Program-made: the position numbers and the translations under genes
The notes under the pieces: model-generated
The model's database searches: none
The model's input: only the letters and a program-made list of their open reading frames with translations
Told to the model about the DNA's origin: nothing
From: Candidatus Woesearchaeota archaeon
Lineage (GTDB): Archaea > Nanobdellota > Nanobdellia > Woesearchaeales > JAFGPW01
DNA: 64,000 nucleotides
Reading direction: 5' to 3'
NCBI GenBank assembly: GCA_016935985.1
Contig: JAFGPW010000004.1
Span: 88,752-152,751 of the forward strand
In this document: positions 1 through 7,614 of the stretch, piece by piece
Layout of the letters: each line of letters starts with the position of its first letter
Position numbering within the stretch: the stretch's first letter is position 1

Positions 1-1712
1 AACCGGTTCTTCTTCAGGAAGCTGATGCACGCCACTGCCACCCGGTCGTCCTCGACGACGACGCTTGCGATCTTCGGGCCCGCCGCCACCTCGAGGGCCA
101 GGGAATACCTCGCCGGGACGTTGCCGAGCTCGGTCACCGCGCCGTGGATGCCCCGGATCGAGCCCTTCTGCCCGAGGATCTTCTGGACGGCGATGCCGCC
201 GGCGATCCGCTCCTGGATGCCCGCCCGCTTGGCGCTCAGCTTCTCGAAGTCCTCGGACGCCGCCTGCAGGTGCGCCCTGATGTTGCCCGCCTGCGCCGCG
301 AGTGAGGACGATTCGTTGAGCAGCTTCGAGAGCTCGCCCGCCGCCTTCTTGAACTCGGTCCTCTTCTGCTTGAGCGCGAGGAGCTCGTCCTTGTGCTCCT
401 TCTCGAGTTCGAGCACCTTCGCGACGCGCTCGTCGATCGCGGCCAGCTGGAACTCGAGCTTGTCCTTCTCGCGCAGGAGCTCCTGCTGCTCCTCGCGCAG
501 CCCCGCGATCTCGTGCTGCTTCTCGTCCGCCGCCTTCTCGATGCCGTCGAGCTCCTGCTCGATCTCGTGGAGCGAGGCCATGTTGTTCTTGTCCTTGAAG
601 GCGTCGATCCGCTTCTGGAGCTCGGCCTGCTCCCTCTCGATCTGCTTCTTGCGCCGCTCGAGCCCCTCGAGTTCCTTCGCCTGCCCCGTGAGCTTCTCCC
701 GGATCTCGGCGAGCGAGAGGTCGAGCTGGCCCTTCCGCTGGTCGACCCGCGCGACCTCGTTGTCGCAGGCGGCGATGCGGTTCTTCGCCTCGCCGATCTC
801 GACCCTGATCTGCTCGAGCTCCTTGTGGATCCGCACCTGGTCCTTCTCGCCCTTCTCCTCGACCTCCTTGGATATGTCGTCGAGGGCCTTCTTGTGGCGC
901 TTGACCTCCTCCTTCAGCCTCGCGATCTCGGCCTCGAGCTTCTTCACCGCGTCCGCATGCGCGCCCATCTTCTCGTCGAACGACCGCTTCTCCGCCTCGC
1001 GCTTCCCGATATCCATGTGGATGAGGGTCGCCTTGCTCGCCTGCACCTTGCCCTCGAGGTCCTTGTAGCGCTTCGCCTGGCTGCACTCCTTCTTGAGCTC
1101 CTCGAGGTAGGTCTTGCGCTCGGAGAGGATGATCTCCGCCTCGTTGAGCCTCGCCTCCACCTTCTCGAACTCCCTGATCGCCTTCAGCTTCTTCTCCTCG
1201 TAGATCGAGATGCCGGCGATCTCCTCGACGATGCCGCGCCGCTCGACCGTGCTCATCTCGACGAACCGCACGATGTCCCCTTGGAGGATGATGTTGTAGC
1301 CGTCGGGGTCGATCCGCGCGATCGAGAGCAGGTCGAGGATCTGCTGCCGGGTGCGGGCCTTGTCGTTGATCTTGTAGACCGAGACGCCGTCGGACCGCAC
1401 GATGCGGGAGATCTTGATCTCCTTCTCCTCGGAGGGGAAAGTCTTTCCCGAATTGTCGAAGTAGATGGAGACCTCACCCTCTTTTGCCGGCTGCTTGGTC
1501 TTGCCGCCGTTGTAGATGAGGTTCGCCTGCTTCTCGGCGCGCAGGCCCTTGGCCGATGCCTTGCCGAGCACGAAGCAGATGGCGTCGATGACGTTGGACT
1601 TGCCGCTGCCGTTGGGGCCGAGAACGCAGTTGAACTTCTCGCCGAAGACTATGTCGGTCCGCTGGGCGAAGGACTTGAACCCCTTCATGGAGAGCTTGAG
1701 TATCCGCGTCAT
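1..1712 (-). CDS. smc: Chromosome segregation ATPase SMC, N-terminal part (runs off the left edge)
   Basis: This is the first 570 codons of an SMC protein, which compacts and organises the chromosome as an ATP-driven homodimer. The ABC-type head has a Walker A motif GPNGSGKS at residues 32-39, preceded by the typical start 'KLSMKGFKSF'. A long heptad-rich, Glu/Lys-rich coiled coil runs from about residue 170 to 500, and the start of the hinge ('GIHGAVTELG') is visible before the sequence leaves the window. The signature motif and Walker B lie outside. The ATG at 1712 has a GAGG ribosome site seven bases upstream. Two TATA-like boxes on this strand lie further up, so this gene probably has a leader of 30-60 bases. 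The Walker A, coiled coil and hinge order favours SMC over Rad50. Confidence 0.95.
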   Translation of the reverse strand, partial: MTRILKLSMKGFKSFAQRTDIVFGEKFNCVLGPNGSGKSNVIDAICFVLGKASAKGLRAEKQANLIYNGGKTKQPAKEGEVSIYFDNSGKTFPSEEKEIKISRIVRSDGVSVYKINDKARTRQQILDLLSIARIDPDGYNIILQGDIVRFVEMSTVERRGIVEEIAGISIYEEKKLKAIREFEKVEARLNEAEIILSERKTYLEELKKECSQAKRYKDLEGKVQASKATLIHMDIGKREAEKRSFDEKMGAHADAVKKLEAEIARLKEEVKRHKKALDDISKEVEEKGEKDQVRIHKELEQIRVEIGEAKNRIAACDNEVARVDQRKGQLDLSLAEIREKLTGQAKELEGLERRKKQIEREQAELQKRIDAFKDKNNMASLHEIEQELDGIEKAADEKQHEIAGLREEQQELLREKDKLEFQLAAIDERVAKVLELEKEHKDELLALKQKRTEFKKAAGELSKLLNESSSLAAQAGNIRAHLQAASEDFEKLSAKRAGIQERIAGGIAVQKILGQKGSIRGIHGAVTELGNVPARYSLALEVAAGPKIASVVVEDDRVAVACISFLKKNR

Positions 1713-1766
1713 CTACTGTCCTCTTGTGTGCGTTGGCCGGCGAGAATGGACCTCGTCTTTGTGGGA

Positions 1767-1800
1767 TTTTATATACTGTTTGCGGATTCATATATATACC
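1767..1800 (-). promoter_or_regulatory. Tandem TATA boxes for smc
   Basis: Two AT-rich boxes are read on the minus strand, one at 1767-1776 and one at 1789-1800 (GGTATATATATG). The nearer one would start transcription about 30 bases before the smc ATG, leaving room for its ribosome site. This is inferred from archaeal spacing rules only. Confidence 0.5.
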
Positions 1801-1832
1801 TTTTGGCGAGAGGAGGCCAGTGGCTTTTATTA

Positions 1833-1852
1833 TTTCTATATTGAAAATAATT
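1833..1852 (+). repeat. AT-rich 20-mer with dyad symmetry, copy 1
   Basis: The sequence TTTCTATATTGAAAATAATT stands out in GC-rich DNA and contains the near-palindrome TTTC-TATATT-GAAA. An exact inverted copy lies at 12876-12895. Here it ends about six bases before the TATA box at 1859-1868 of the plus-strand gene, between that gene and smc. The position fits an operator or upstream activator site, but no binding protein is identified. Confidence 0.55.
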
Positions 1853-1858
1853 AGGGAA

Positions 1859-1868
1859 AAGTATAAAT
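1859..1868 (+). promoter_or_regulatory. TATA box for the hypothetical gene at 1912
   Basis: The box AAGTATAAAT predicts transcription from about position 1890. This is why I prefer the ATG at 1912 over upstream in-frame ATGs at 1867 and 1885, which would lie before or at the transcript start. Confidence 0.5.
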
Positions 1869-1911
1869 GGGTGTTGCCCCTTTCATGTCAGGAGTATCGC
1901 CGGCGACAGAG

Positions 1912-2526
1912 ATGCCACCCCCCAGCGAAGAAGCATTGAAGGAATTCCTGCTCCATACGCTCCAGCATTCTTTCCATGTCGAATATTATCGTGAATGCCT
2001 CGCTATCCCCCAGGCAGAGATCTGGATTCCGCACGACATCGCCGGGCCCTATAACAAGTTCAGCCCGCTGATCGCCCTCGGGATGGCGCTCGAGTACATG
2101 CCGGGAGGGGAGCGGCGGTACAGGCCGCTGATCCAGGAGGCTATCACCAAGCACCGCACCCAGCTGCACCATCGGCGCTGGAACCGGCCGAACGGCACTG
2201 CGACCGAGGACGACATGCGCTTCGGCGCGGTCGACACCATCTGTTCGCTCCTCGAGGACCGCAACTACAACGGCGGATCCCGCCCGTTCGAGGGGATCAT
2301 CCAGGTGGCCAGGGACTTCCCCGATGCGAAGAAGCACCAGCAGTTCTACATCGGCACGATGCTCCAGGTGATGTACGATGTCGAACGGCCGCCGATCAAG
2401 GAGATAGCGCGGCTCTGCGGGTTCCCGAACGTCGGGGTGCCGGAACAGGTCTACCAGAAGATGATCGAGACGACCGACCGGGCGCTCGCGGCGTTCCAGA
2501 GATACGGGTATGAGGACCTCGCCTAG
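1912..2526 (+). CDS. Uncharacterised 204-residue protein, His-rich centre
   Basis: I do not recognise this family with confidence. The protein is soluble and mostly helical, with a central cluster of histidines and tryptophan (around 'KHRTQLHHRRW') and a conserved-looking segment 'HDIAGPYNKFSP' before it. The arrangement loosely recalls DUF5662-type proteins, which carry similar His-His patterns, but the resemblance is weak. There is no signal peptide or membrane segment. It is transcribed divergently from smc, and the 20-mer dyad lies immediately upstream of its TATA box. In-frame ATGs at 1867 and 1885 are alternative starts. Its last four bases overlap the end of the RNase HII gene on the other strand. 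Confidence 0.75.
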   Translation: MPPPSEEALKEFLLHTLQHSFHVEYYRECLAIPQAEIWIPHDIAGPYNKFSPLIALGMALEYMPGGERRYRPLIQEAITKHRTQLHHRRWNRPNGTATEDDMRFGAVDTICSLLEDRNYNGGSRPFEGIIQVARDFPDAKKHQQFYIGTMLQVMYDVERPPIKEIARLCGFPNVGVPEQVYQKMIETTDRALAAFQRYGYEDLA

Positions 2527-3173
2527 AAATCGGAGATCCCCTTCTGCGCCTTCCTCTGCGCCACCCTCACATAGCTCTTCCAGGTCTTCCTGAAGAAGGG
2601 GTACTTGTCATGGTTCCGTTCGAGGAACCGTTGTGTCAGGGGATCCGCCGGGTAGCCGCTGCCGAACTGGACGTTGTGCCTCCTCTTGATGTCCTCGATC
2701 TCGCGGTCGCGAACGACCTTCGCGATGATCGACGCCGCCGATACGACCGGATAGAGGAGATCCGCCTTGTGCTCTGCCCGGATCGTCATGTCCTTTTCCA
2801 GGCCCTGCCGCACGCGCGCGACGTACGCCTCCGTGTTCGGGCTCGGGCAGTCGAGGATCGCGCGGTCCGGCGCCAGCCTATTCAGCAGCGCGGTCGAGGT
2901 GTCGGCCTCGAGCCAGTTGAGGTTGGTGGATGGCGAGCGAAGCGCGGCGTCGATCTCCGCTGGCTGCAGGACGATGATATGGTGCCGCTTGGCTATCCTC
3001 TTGATGCGCTCGAAGAGCCCCTCGCGCTGGCGCGGGGTGAGGAGCTTTGAGTCCTTGACCCCGATCCTCGCGAGCTCGTCCTCATCCTTCTCGTCGATGC
3101 AGACGCCTGCCATCACCATGGGCCCGATCACCGGACCGCGTCCCGCCTCCTCGATGCCGCAGACGATCGCCAT
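2523..3173 (-). CDS. rnhB: Ribonuclease HII (first catalytic Asp replaced by Glu)
   Basis: RNase HII cleaves the RNA strand of RNA-DNA hybrids and single ribonucleotides in DNA. The 216-residue length is normal for an archaeal enzyme. Motifs visible are 'GIEEAGRGPVIGPM' near the N-terminus, 'AILDCPSPN' with the third acid, and 'EHKADLLYPVVSAASIIAK' with the fourth acid and the conserved Ser/Lys stretch. The usual first motif is GxDEAGRG; here the Asp is Glu, which would change a metal ligand. The TATA element at 3191-3204 predicts a transcript start near 3173, so I chose the ATG there rather than the one at 3182. The same element faces the divergent GDPD gene. Confidence 0.93.
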   Translation of the reverse strand: MAIVCGIEEAGRGPVIGPMVMAGVCIDEKDEDELARIGVKDSKLLTPRQREGLFERIKRIAKRHHIIVLQPAEIDAALRSPSTNLNWLEADTSTALLNRLAPDRAILDCPSPNTEAYVARVRQGLEKDMTIRAEHKADLLYPVVSAASIIAKVVRDREIEDIKRRHNVQFGSGYPADPLTQRFLERNHDKYPFFRKTWKSYVRVAQRKAQKGISDF

Positions 3174-3190
3174 GGGAGGCATGAATCAAA

Positions 3191-3204
3191 AGGTTTATTT
3201 AAAC
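3191..3204. promoter_or_regulatory. Two-way TATA element between rnhB and the GDPD gene
   Basis: The near-symmetric stretch GGTTTATTTAAACC lies 18-31 bases from the rnhB ATG at 3173 and about 27 bases from the ATG at 3224. It can be read as a TATA box in either direction, and both genes would then be leaderless or almost so. Confidence 0.5.
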
Positions 3205-3223
3205 CCTTTCCCTAGGAAGCGCC

Positions 3224-3937
3224 ATGGAAGGGATCGAGATATGGGCGCACCGCGGCGTGCATGACCGGCATCCGGAGAACAGCATGGCTGCGTTCGAGGA
3301 GGCGGTGAGCAGGAAGGTGACCGGCATCGAGCTCGATGCGCGCCTCACCAAGGACGGCGAGCTCGTCGTGCTCCACGACGCCGCGCTCTGCAGGACGTCC
3401 ACAGGAACGGGGCCGGTGCGTCGTCGGACCGCCGCGCATGTCGCCGGGCTGCGGCTCAGGAAGGGAGGGCGGGAGACCGGAGAGGGCATCCCGACGCTCG
3501 AGGAGGCTGTCCTCAGGCTCAAGCGCACGGTGCGGCTGAACATCGAGCTCAAGTGCACGCACGCGACGGCCGCGAAGACCGCCGACCGGGCCATCGCGCT
3601 CCTCAAGAGGCACCTCATCTCCGACCAGGCGATGATCACCTCGTTCTCGAAGGCCGCTGTGATCATGGTGAAGAAGAGGCTCCCTCGCACGACCGTCGGG
3701 CTCATACGCCTGCTCCCCTGCATCCCTAAGGAGCTCGTCGGCATCGCCGACGCGTTCGTGCTCTACCACCGCTTCCTCGGCAGGAGCATGGTCAGCCGGC
3801 TGCACCGGAAGGGGAAGAGGGTGTACGCGTTCGCGCCGAGCACCGGGGGGCCGCTTCGCCGGATGCGCCGCATCGGCGTCGACGGCGTCATCACCGACGA
3901 CGTGGATCTCGCGATGTCTGTCCTGCGACCGCGGTGA
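3224..3937 (+). CDS. Glycerophosphodiester phosphodiesterase family protein
   Basis: This 237-residue protein belongs to the GDPD family (TIM barrel), which hydrolyses glycerophosphodiesters to an alcohol and glycerol phosphate. Key elements are 'WAHRGVHDRHPENSMAAF' (the HRG..PEN motif with the catalytic His), 'GIELDARLTKDGELVVLHD' (Glu-x-Asp metal ligands and the second catalytic His) and 'LNIELK' for the third metal-binding Glu. It has no signal peptide, so it probably acts in the cytoplasm on lipid-derived diesters. Archaeal lipids are based on glycerol-1-phosphate, so the natural substrate could be sn-1 specific; this is inference. Its 3' end overlaps the convergent dus gene by 47 bases. 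Confidence 0.9.
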   Translation: MEGIEIWAHRGVHDRHPENSMAAFEEAVSRKVTGIELDARLTKDGELVVLHDAALCRTSTGTGPVRRRTAAHVAGLRLRKGGRETGEGIPTLEEAVLRLKRTVRLNIELKCTHATAAKTADRAIALLKRHLISDQAMITSFSKAAVIMVKKRLPRTTVGLIRLLPCIPKELVGIADAFVLYHRFLGRSMVSRLHRKGKRVYAFAPSTGGPLRRMRRIGVDGVITDDVDLAMSVLRPR

Positions 3938-4853
3938 GGATCCGCCCTATCTCGTCGACCGTGCGTGCCGTGTTGAGCTGCGCCCGCAGCCTTCCCCCGC
4001 CGACCGTGCCCTTGGTGAAGACCTGCGCCTGGCCCTTGAGCTGCGGCATCGTATAATCAAACCCCTCCGCGATCGCGAGGTAGTCGTTGGCGAGCGCGAT
4101 CCGCTCTGCGTCGGAGAGCGTGCGGTAGGATCCCTCCGTGAGGAAGCCGTCCGTCTGCCTGAAGATATAGGGATTACCCATCGCGGCTCTCCCGATCATC
4201 ACGTAGTCGCAGCCGGTCTCGTCGAGCATCGCCTTCGCGCGCTCGGGCGAGGTGATGTCGCCGTTCCCGAGAACAGGGACAGAGACCGCTTCCTTCACCT
4301 TCCGGATCCATTCCCACTCCGCCGGCTTGTCGTAGCTCTGGGTATACGGCCGCGCGTGCACCGTCACCGCCGCACCTCCCGCATCCTCGACAGCCTGGGC
4401 GACCGCGACGCAGGTGTATTCCCTCTTCGAGGGGCCGAGCCTGATCTTCACGGTCACCGGCACAGAGAGCGCGTCGACGAGCGCCGCCACGATGCGTCCG
4501 ATGCGCGCAGGATCTTTCAGGAGCGCAGCCCCCGCGCCTCCGCGGACGATCTTCGCCGCCGGGCAGCCGCAGTTGAGGTCTATGAGATCGACCTTCGCCT
4601 CCATCATCGAGGCCGCCTCGACGAGCCGGTCGGGATCGTCGCCGAAGATCTGGAGGGCTTTCGGCGACTCCTCATCCGCGAACTGGAGATAGCGCAGGGT
4701 CTCGGGATTCTTTCGGAGGATAGCCTCCGCTGAGACGAGCTCGGTCACGCACATCCCGGCGCCGAGGCGCTGCGCGAGCACCCTGAACGCGACGTCGGTG
4801 TAGCCGGCGAGCGGCGCGAGGCAGGCCTTCGCCTTGAGAGGGGGGAAGCGCAT
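3891..4853 (-). CDS. dus: tRNA-dihydrouridine synthase (Dus)
   Basis: Dus enzymes reduce uridine to dihydrouridine in the D-loop of tRNA using FMN and NADPH. The 320-residue protein starts 'MRFPPLKAKACLAPLAGYTD', the usual N-terminal FMN-binding strand. It carries the catalytic cysteine in 'DLNCGCPAAKIVRGGAGAAL', then 'VTVKIRLG', 'VTVHARPYTQSYDKPA' and 'VPVLGNGDI..GCDYVMIGRAAMGNP', all typical of the family. A longer reading frame extends upstream, but the family alignment and the AT-rich box around 4878-4890 favour the ATG at 4853. It converges with and overlaps the GDPD gene. Which tRNA position it modifies cannot be told from sequence. Confidence 0.94.
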   Translation of the reverse strand: MRFPPLKAKACLAPLAGYTDVAFRVLAQRLGAGMCVTELVSAEAILRKNPETLRYLQFADEESPKALQIFGDDPDRLVEAASMMEAKVDLIDLNCGCPAAKIVRGGAGAALLKDPARIGRIVAALVDALSVPVTVKIRLGPSKREYTCVAVAQAVEDAGGAAVTVHARPYTQSYDKPAEWEWIRKVKEAVSVPVLGNGDITSPERAKAMLDETGCDYVMIGRAAMGNPYIFRQTDGFLTEGSYRTLSDAERIALANDYLAIAEGFDYTMPQLKGQAQVFTKGTVGGGRLRAQLNTARTVDEIGRILTAVAGQTSRDPRRR

Positions 4854-4993
4854 GGCTGCCGGACAATCCTCCCCTGTTAAAAAGCTTGCCCTAATGCCGG
4901 AGCAAGGTTTAAATAGAGGCCCTGCGCGACATGGAGGTGTGGGCACGCGGAACGCCTCATGAGTGATGGCAGCGCCGTGAAGGTCAAGCAGCA

Positions 4994-6661
4994 ATGACAG
5001 CACCGACAGTCACGCTCTTCTCGATGGAGATAGGCCTGAAGTCGAGCATCCCCACCTATTCCGGCGGGCTCGGCGTGCTCGCCGGCGACCTGGTGCGCTC
5101 CTTCGCCGACCGTGGCTACCCGGTCGTCTTCGTCTCGCTCCTGCCCAGCCACGGCTATGTCAGGCAGGTCATCGAGGACGGCTGGCAGCGCGACCGCGCC
5201 CAGGTCTGGCGGCCCGAGGCGGAGATGACGCTCACCGATGCCAGAGCGAAGCTATCCATCGCCGGGAAGGAGGTGACGGTCCGCGGATGGGAGCACGTCG
5301 TCGGCAGGAATGACCATGCCGTCCCCGGCTATCTCCTCGACACCTCGCTCAACGGGGATCTCGGGGGCAACAACTTCACCCGGACGCTCTACGGCGCAGG
5401 GAAAGAGTATCGGCTCGTCCAGGAGACCATCCTCGGCATCGGCGGCCTGCGGCTGCTGCGCGAGCTCGGCCATGGCGACATCAGGGTCTTCCATCTCAAC
5501 GAGGGGCACGCGGCGCTGCTCAGCCTCGAGCGCATGCGCGAGGAAGGAGGCGACCTCGAGAAGGTGATCGAGCGGAACGTCTTCACCATCCACACCCCGG
5601 TCCAGGCAGGGCACGACATCTTCGAGTGGAGGACGGTCGAGCAGTTCCTCGAGCCCGAGCTCTTAACGCATCTGAGGCGCATCGGCGAGACGCACGATCT
5701 CGGAAGAGAGGAGCTGCACATGACGCGGCTCGCGCTCGCGACCTCGCGGTACCATAACGCGGTGTCGGAGAAGCACGGCGAGGTCACGCGCCAGATGTTC
5801 CCCGGCTACGACTTCGACGTCATCACCAACGGCGTCCACCACCTGACCTGGACATCGCCGCCGGTGCAGGCCCTCTACGACGAGCGTGTTCCGGACTGGC
5901 GGAAGGAGCCAGCGCGCCTTCGCGGGGCGCTGCTCCCGCTCGCGAGGGTCGAGGAAGCGCGCATGCTAGCGAAGCGGAGACTCATCGAGTACCTGCAGAA
6001 CATGCACGATATCCCGCTGGACCCCGACATCTTCACGATCGGCTTCGCCCGGCGAGCCTCGCTCTACAAGAGGGCCAACCTCATCTTCCACAACACCGAC
6101 AAGCTCAAGGAGGCGGTCGGTGAGCGCCATATCCAGATCCTCTACGCAGGGAAGGCGCATCCGAGCGACGAGCCAGCGAAAGAGCTCATCAAGCAGATCA
6201 ACGATTACGGCGCATCCCTGAAGGGATCGCATATCAATGTCATATTCGTCCCCAACTATAATATGGACGTGGGCGCGTTCCTCACCGCCGGGGTGGACCT
6301 CTGGCTCAACACCCCTGAGCGGCTGCGAGAGGCGTGCGGCACCAGCGGGATGAAAGCGGCCTTCAACTTCGTCCCCAACTTCTCGGTGCTCGACGGCTGG
6401 TGGGACGAGGCGTGGCAGGAGGGCGATGTCAACGGTTGGGCGATCGGTCCGAGATCGCCGAAAGGCATCAACCTTCCGTCCAACAGCCAGGATGATGCCG
6501 ATGCGCTCTACTGGGTCCTCAACAATCTCATCCTGCCCAGGTATTACGAGAAGCACAACGATTTCCTGAAGGTCGGGCGCGCGACCTCGAAGTACGACGC
6601 CTCGTACTACAACACGCACCGGGTCGTGGATGATTACTGGAAGAAGGCCTATCTTCTCTGA
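4994..6661 (+). CDS. glgP: Alpha-glucan phosphorylase (GT35)
   Basis: The enzyme releases glucose-1-phosphate from glycogen-like alpha-1,4-glucans using pyridoxal phosphate. At 555 residues it matches the short archaeal and thermophilic bacterial phosphorylases rather than the 800-residue glycogen phosphorylases. It begins 'FSMEIGLKSSIPTYSGGLG', a family hallmark, has the 'DVITNGVHHLTW' segment, 'IGFARRASLYKRANLI' and the PLP-lysine region 'EACGTSGMKAAFNFV' followed by 'LDGWWDEAW'. A TATA box sits near 4906-4918, giving a leader of about 60 bases. With PPDK elsewhere in the window it points to use of stored or scavenged glucans. Confidence 0.93.
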   Translation: MTAPTVTLFSMEIGLKSSIPTYSGGLGVLAGDLVRSFADRGYPVVFVSLLPSHGYVRQVIEDGWQRDRAQVWRPEAEMTLTDARAKLSIAGKEVTVRGWEHVVGRNDHAVPGYLLDTSLNGDLGGNNFTRTLYGAGKEYRLVQETILGIGGLRLLRELGHGDIRVFHLNEGHAALLSLERMREEGGDLEKVIERNVFTIHTPVQAGHDIFEWRTVEQFLEPELLTHLRRIGETHDLGREELHMTRLALATSRYHNAVSEKHGEVTRQMFPGYDFDVITNGVHHLTWTSPPVQALYDERVPDWRKEPARLRGALLPLARVEEARMLAKRRLIEYLQNMHDIPLDPDIFTIGFARRASLYKRANLIFHNTDKLKEAVGERHIQILYAGKAHPSDEPAKELIKQINDYGASLKGSHINVIFVPNYNMDVGAFLTAGVDLWLNTPERLREACGTSGMKAAFNFVPNFSVLDGWWDEAWQEGDVNGWAIGPRSPKGINLPSNSQDDADALYWVLNNLILPRYYEKHNDFLKVGRATSKYDASYYNTHRVVDDYWKKAYLL

Positions 6662-6674
6662 AGGTTTATAATGA

Positions 6675-6734
6675 TAGCGGAGGGAGGATTCGAACCAATG
6701 GTTTCGTCCATTGACACCGATGCGGATCACCGCT
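6675..6734 (-). pseudogene. tRNA-like remnant matching the 3' end of the initiator tRNA
   Basis: Positions 6675-6696 match 21 of 22 bases at the 3' end of the initiator tRNA gene at 6816-6837 (T-loop, 3' T-stem and 3' acceptor strand). Upstream on this strand, 6728-6734 could pair with six of seven acceptor bases, but the T-stem is mismatched and the centre is a six-base-pair hairpin with a six-base loop rather than an anticodon arm. The 60-base element cannot fold as a normal tRNA, so I read it as a decayed partial duplicate. An odd functional tRNA-like RNA is the alternative. Confidence 0.5.
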
Positions 6735-6815
6735 ATCGCGTCGATCCGCGCTGAGCGGGGCTGAGCGACGCGAATGCCCCACACGTCCCTTTAGGTTCTA
6801 TCCTTTTGAAAAGGA

Positions 6816-6890
6816 TAGCGGAGGGAGGATTTGAACCTCCGACCTGTGGGTTATGAGCCCACCGGGCACTCCTGACTGCCCTACCCCGCT
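6816..6890 (-). tRNA. Initiator tRNA-Met (CAU)
   Basis: The 75-base gene folds as a complete cloverleaf: acceptor AGCGGGG pairs with CTCCGCT, the anticodon loop is CTCATAA, and the T-loop is TTCAAAT. The A1-U72 pair and the three consecutive G-C pairs next to the anticodon loop (GTGGG/CCCAC) are the marks of an archaeal initiator tRNA rather than an elongator. The terminal CCA is not encoded. An AT-rich box at about 6925-6937, overlapping the end of the histidine phosphatase gene, is the likely promoter. No intron is present. Confidence 0.95.
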
Positions 6891-6936
6891 ATGGAGAAAG
6901 GGAATATGCCCGTAAATCGGGCTCCCTTTATAAAAG

Positions 6937-7530
6937 TTACGCGAGATGGGCGGTATCGCTGAGCGCCGGCATCGTGATCATGCCGTCCTCATCGGTCTCG
7001 ATTATCGTGACGCTCGCGTTCTTGAGGGATTCGCCCTTGAGGAGCAGGCTGTTGCCGGTGACATGGCGCACCATCGCCTTGATCGGCCCATTGTGCGTCA
7101 CGATGAGGACGGTATTCTCGGCCGACGCGGCGACGATCCCATCGAAGGCCGTGGTCACGCGCTCCTGCATCTGGCCGACCGACTCGCCGCCCGGGGGCAC
7201 GAAGTCGCGCTTCGGCAGGCCTGACCTGCGCTCAGTCTCCTGATACTCCTCCCAGGGCCTTCCTTCGAAGATGCCGAGGCGCTGCTCCCGAAGGCGCTGG
7301 TCGGCATGGACCTCGGCAGCGGGATGGTGGGCGACTATCGCCTCAGCCGTCTCCTTCGCCCGAGGAAGGTCACTCATATAGCAGATGCCGATACGCTCAT
7401 CCTTCAGGCGCATGCCGAGCCTCGCCGCCTGGTCTTTCCCGAGTTGCGTGAGGCCGCTCTCCTTGCTGCCGGCGAGAAGACCGAGCCGGTTGTCCTTGGA
7501 CTCGGCGTGGCGGACGAGGATGACGCGCAT
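6937..7530 (-). CDS. Histidine phosphatase family protein (phosphoglycerate mutase-like)
   Basis: This 197-residue protein is a branch 1 histidine phosphatase. The phosphohistidine motif 'VRHAES' is at residues 6-11, the second Arg is in 'SDLPRAKETAEAI', the catalytic Glu region is 'REQRLGIFEGRPW', and the second His is in 'VTHNGPIKAMV'. Family members include cofactor-dependent phosphoglycerate mutase, alpha-ribazole phosphatase and broad sugar phosphatases; the short length favours a phosphatase over a mutase. It is divergent from the deoxynucleoside kinase with a shared TATA region, and its C-terminal codons contain the promoter of the downstream initiator tRNA. Confidence 0.9.
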   Translation of the reverse strand: MRVILVRHAESKDNRLGLLAGSKESGLTQLGKDQAARLGMRLKDERIGICYMSDLPRAKETAEAIVAHHPAAEVHADQRLREQRLGIFEGRPWEEYQETERRSGLPKRDFVPPGGESVGQMQERVTTAFDGIVAASAENTVLIVTHNGPIKAMVRHVTGNSLLLKGESLKNASVTIIETDEDGMITMPALSDTAHLA

Positions 7531-7550
7531 ATCGCTGCAACCGCAGCAGG

Positions 7551-7561
7551 GAATATAAAGG
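7551..7561. promoter_or_regulatory. Shared TATA region between histidine phosphatase and deoxynucleoside kinase
   Basis: The box GAATATAAAGG can be read in both directions (CCTTTATATTC on the minus strand). It is about 26 bases from the phosphatase ATG at 7530 and about 30 bases before the predicted transcript start of the kinase gene. Confidence 0.5.
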
Positions 7562-7614
7562 TTGTGGAAAGCTTAATTAGGGACCGGCGATTGTCGCCAT
7601 CAGGGGGTGGGCAC

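Noticed and set aside
393..1844. Long plus-strand open frame opposite smc, very rich in Leu, Asp and Arg
   Set aside because: It is the antisense of the SMC coiled coil; composition is skewed and no domain is recognisable. High-GC DNA gives many such frames.
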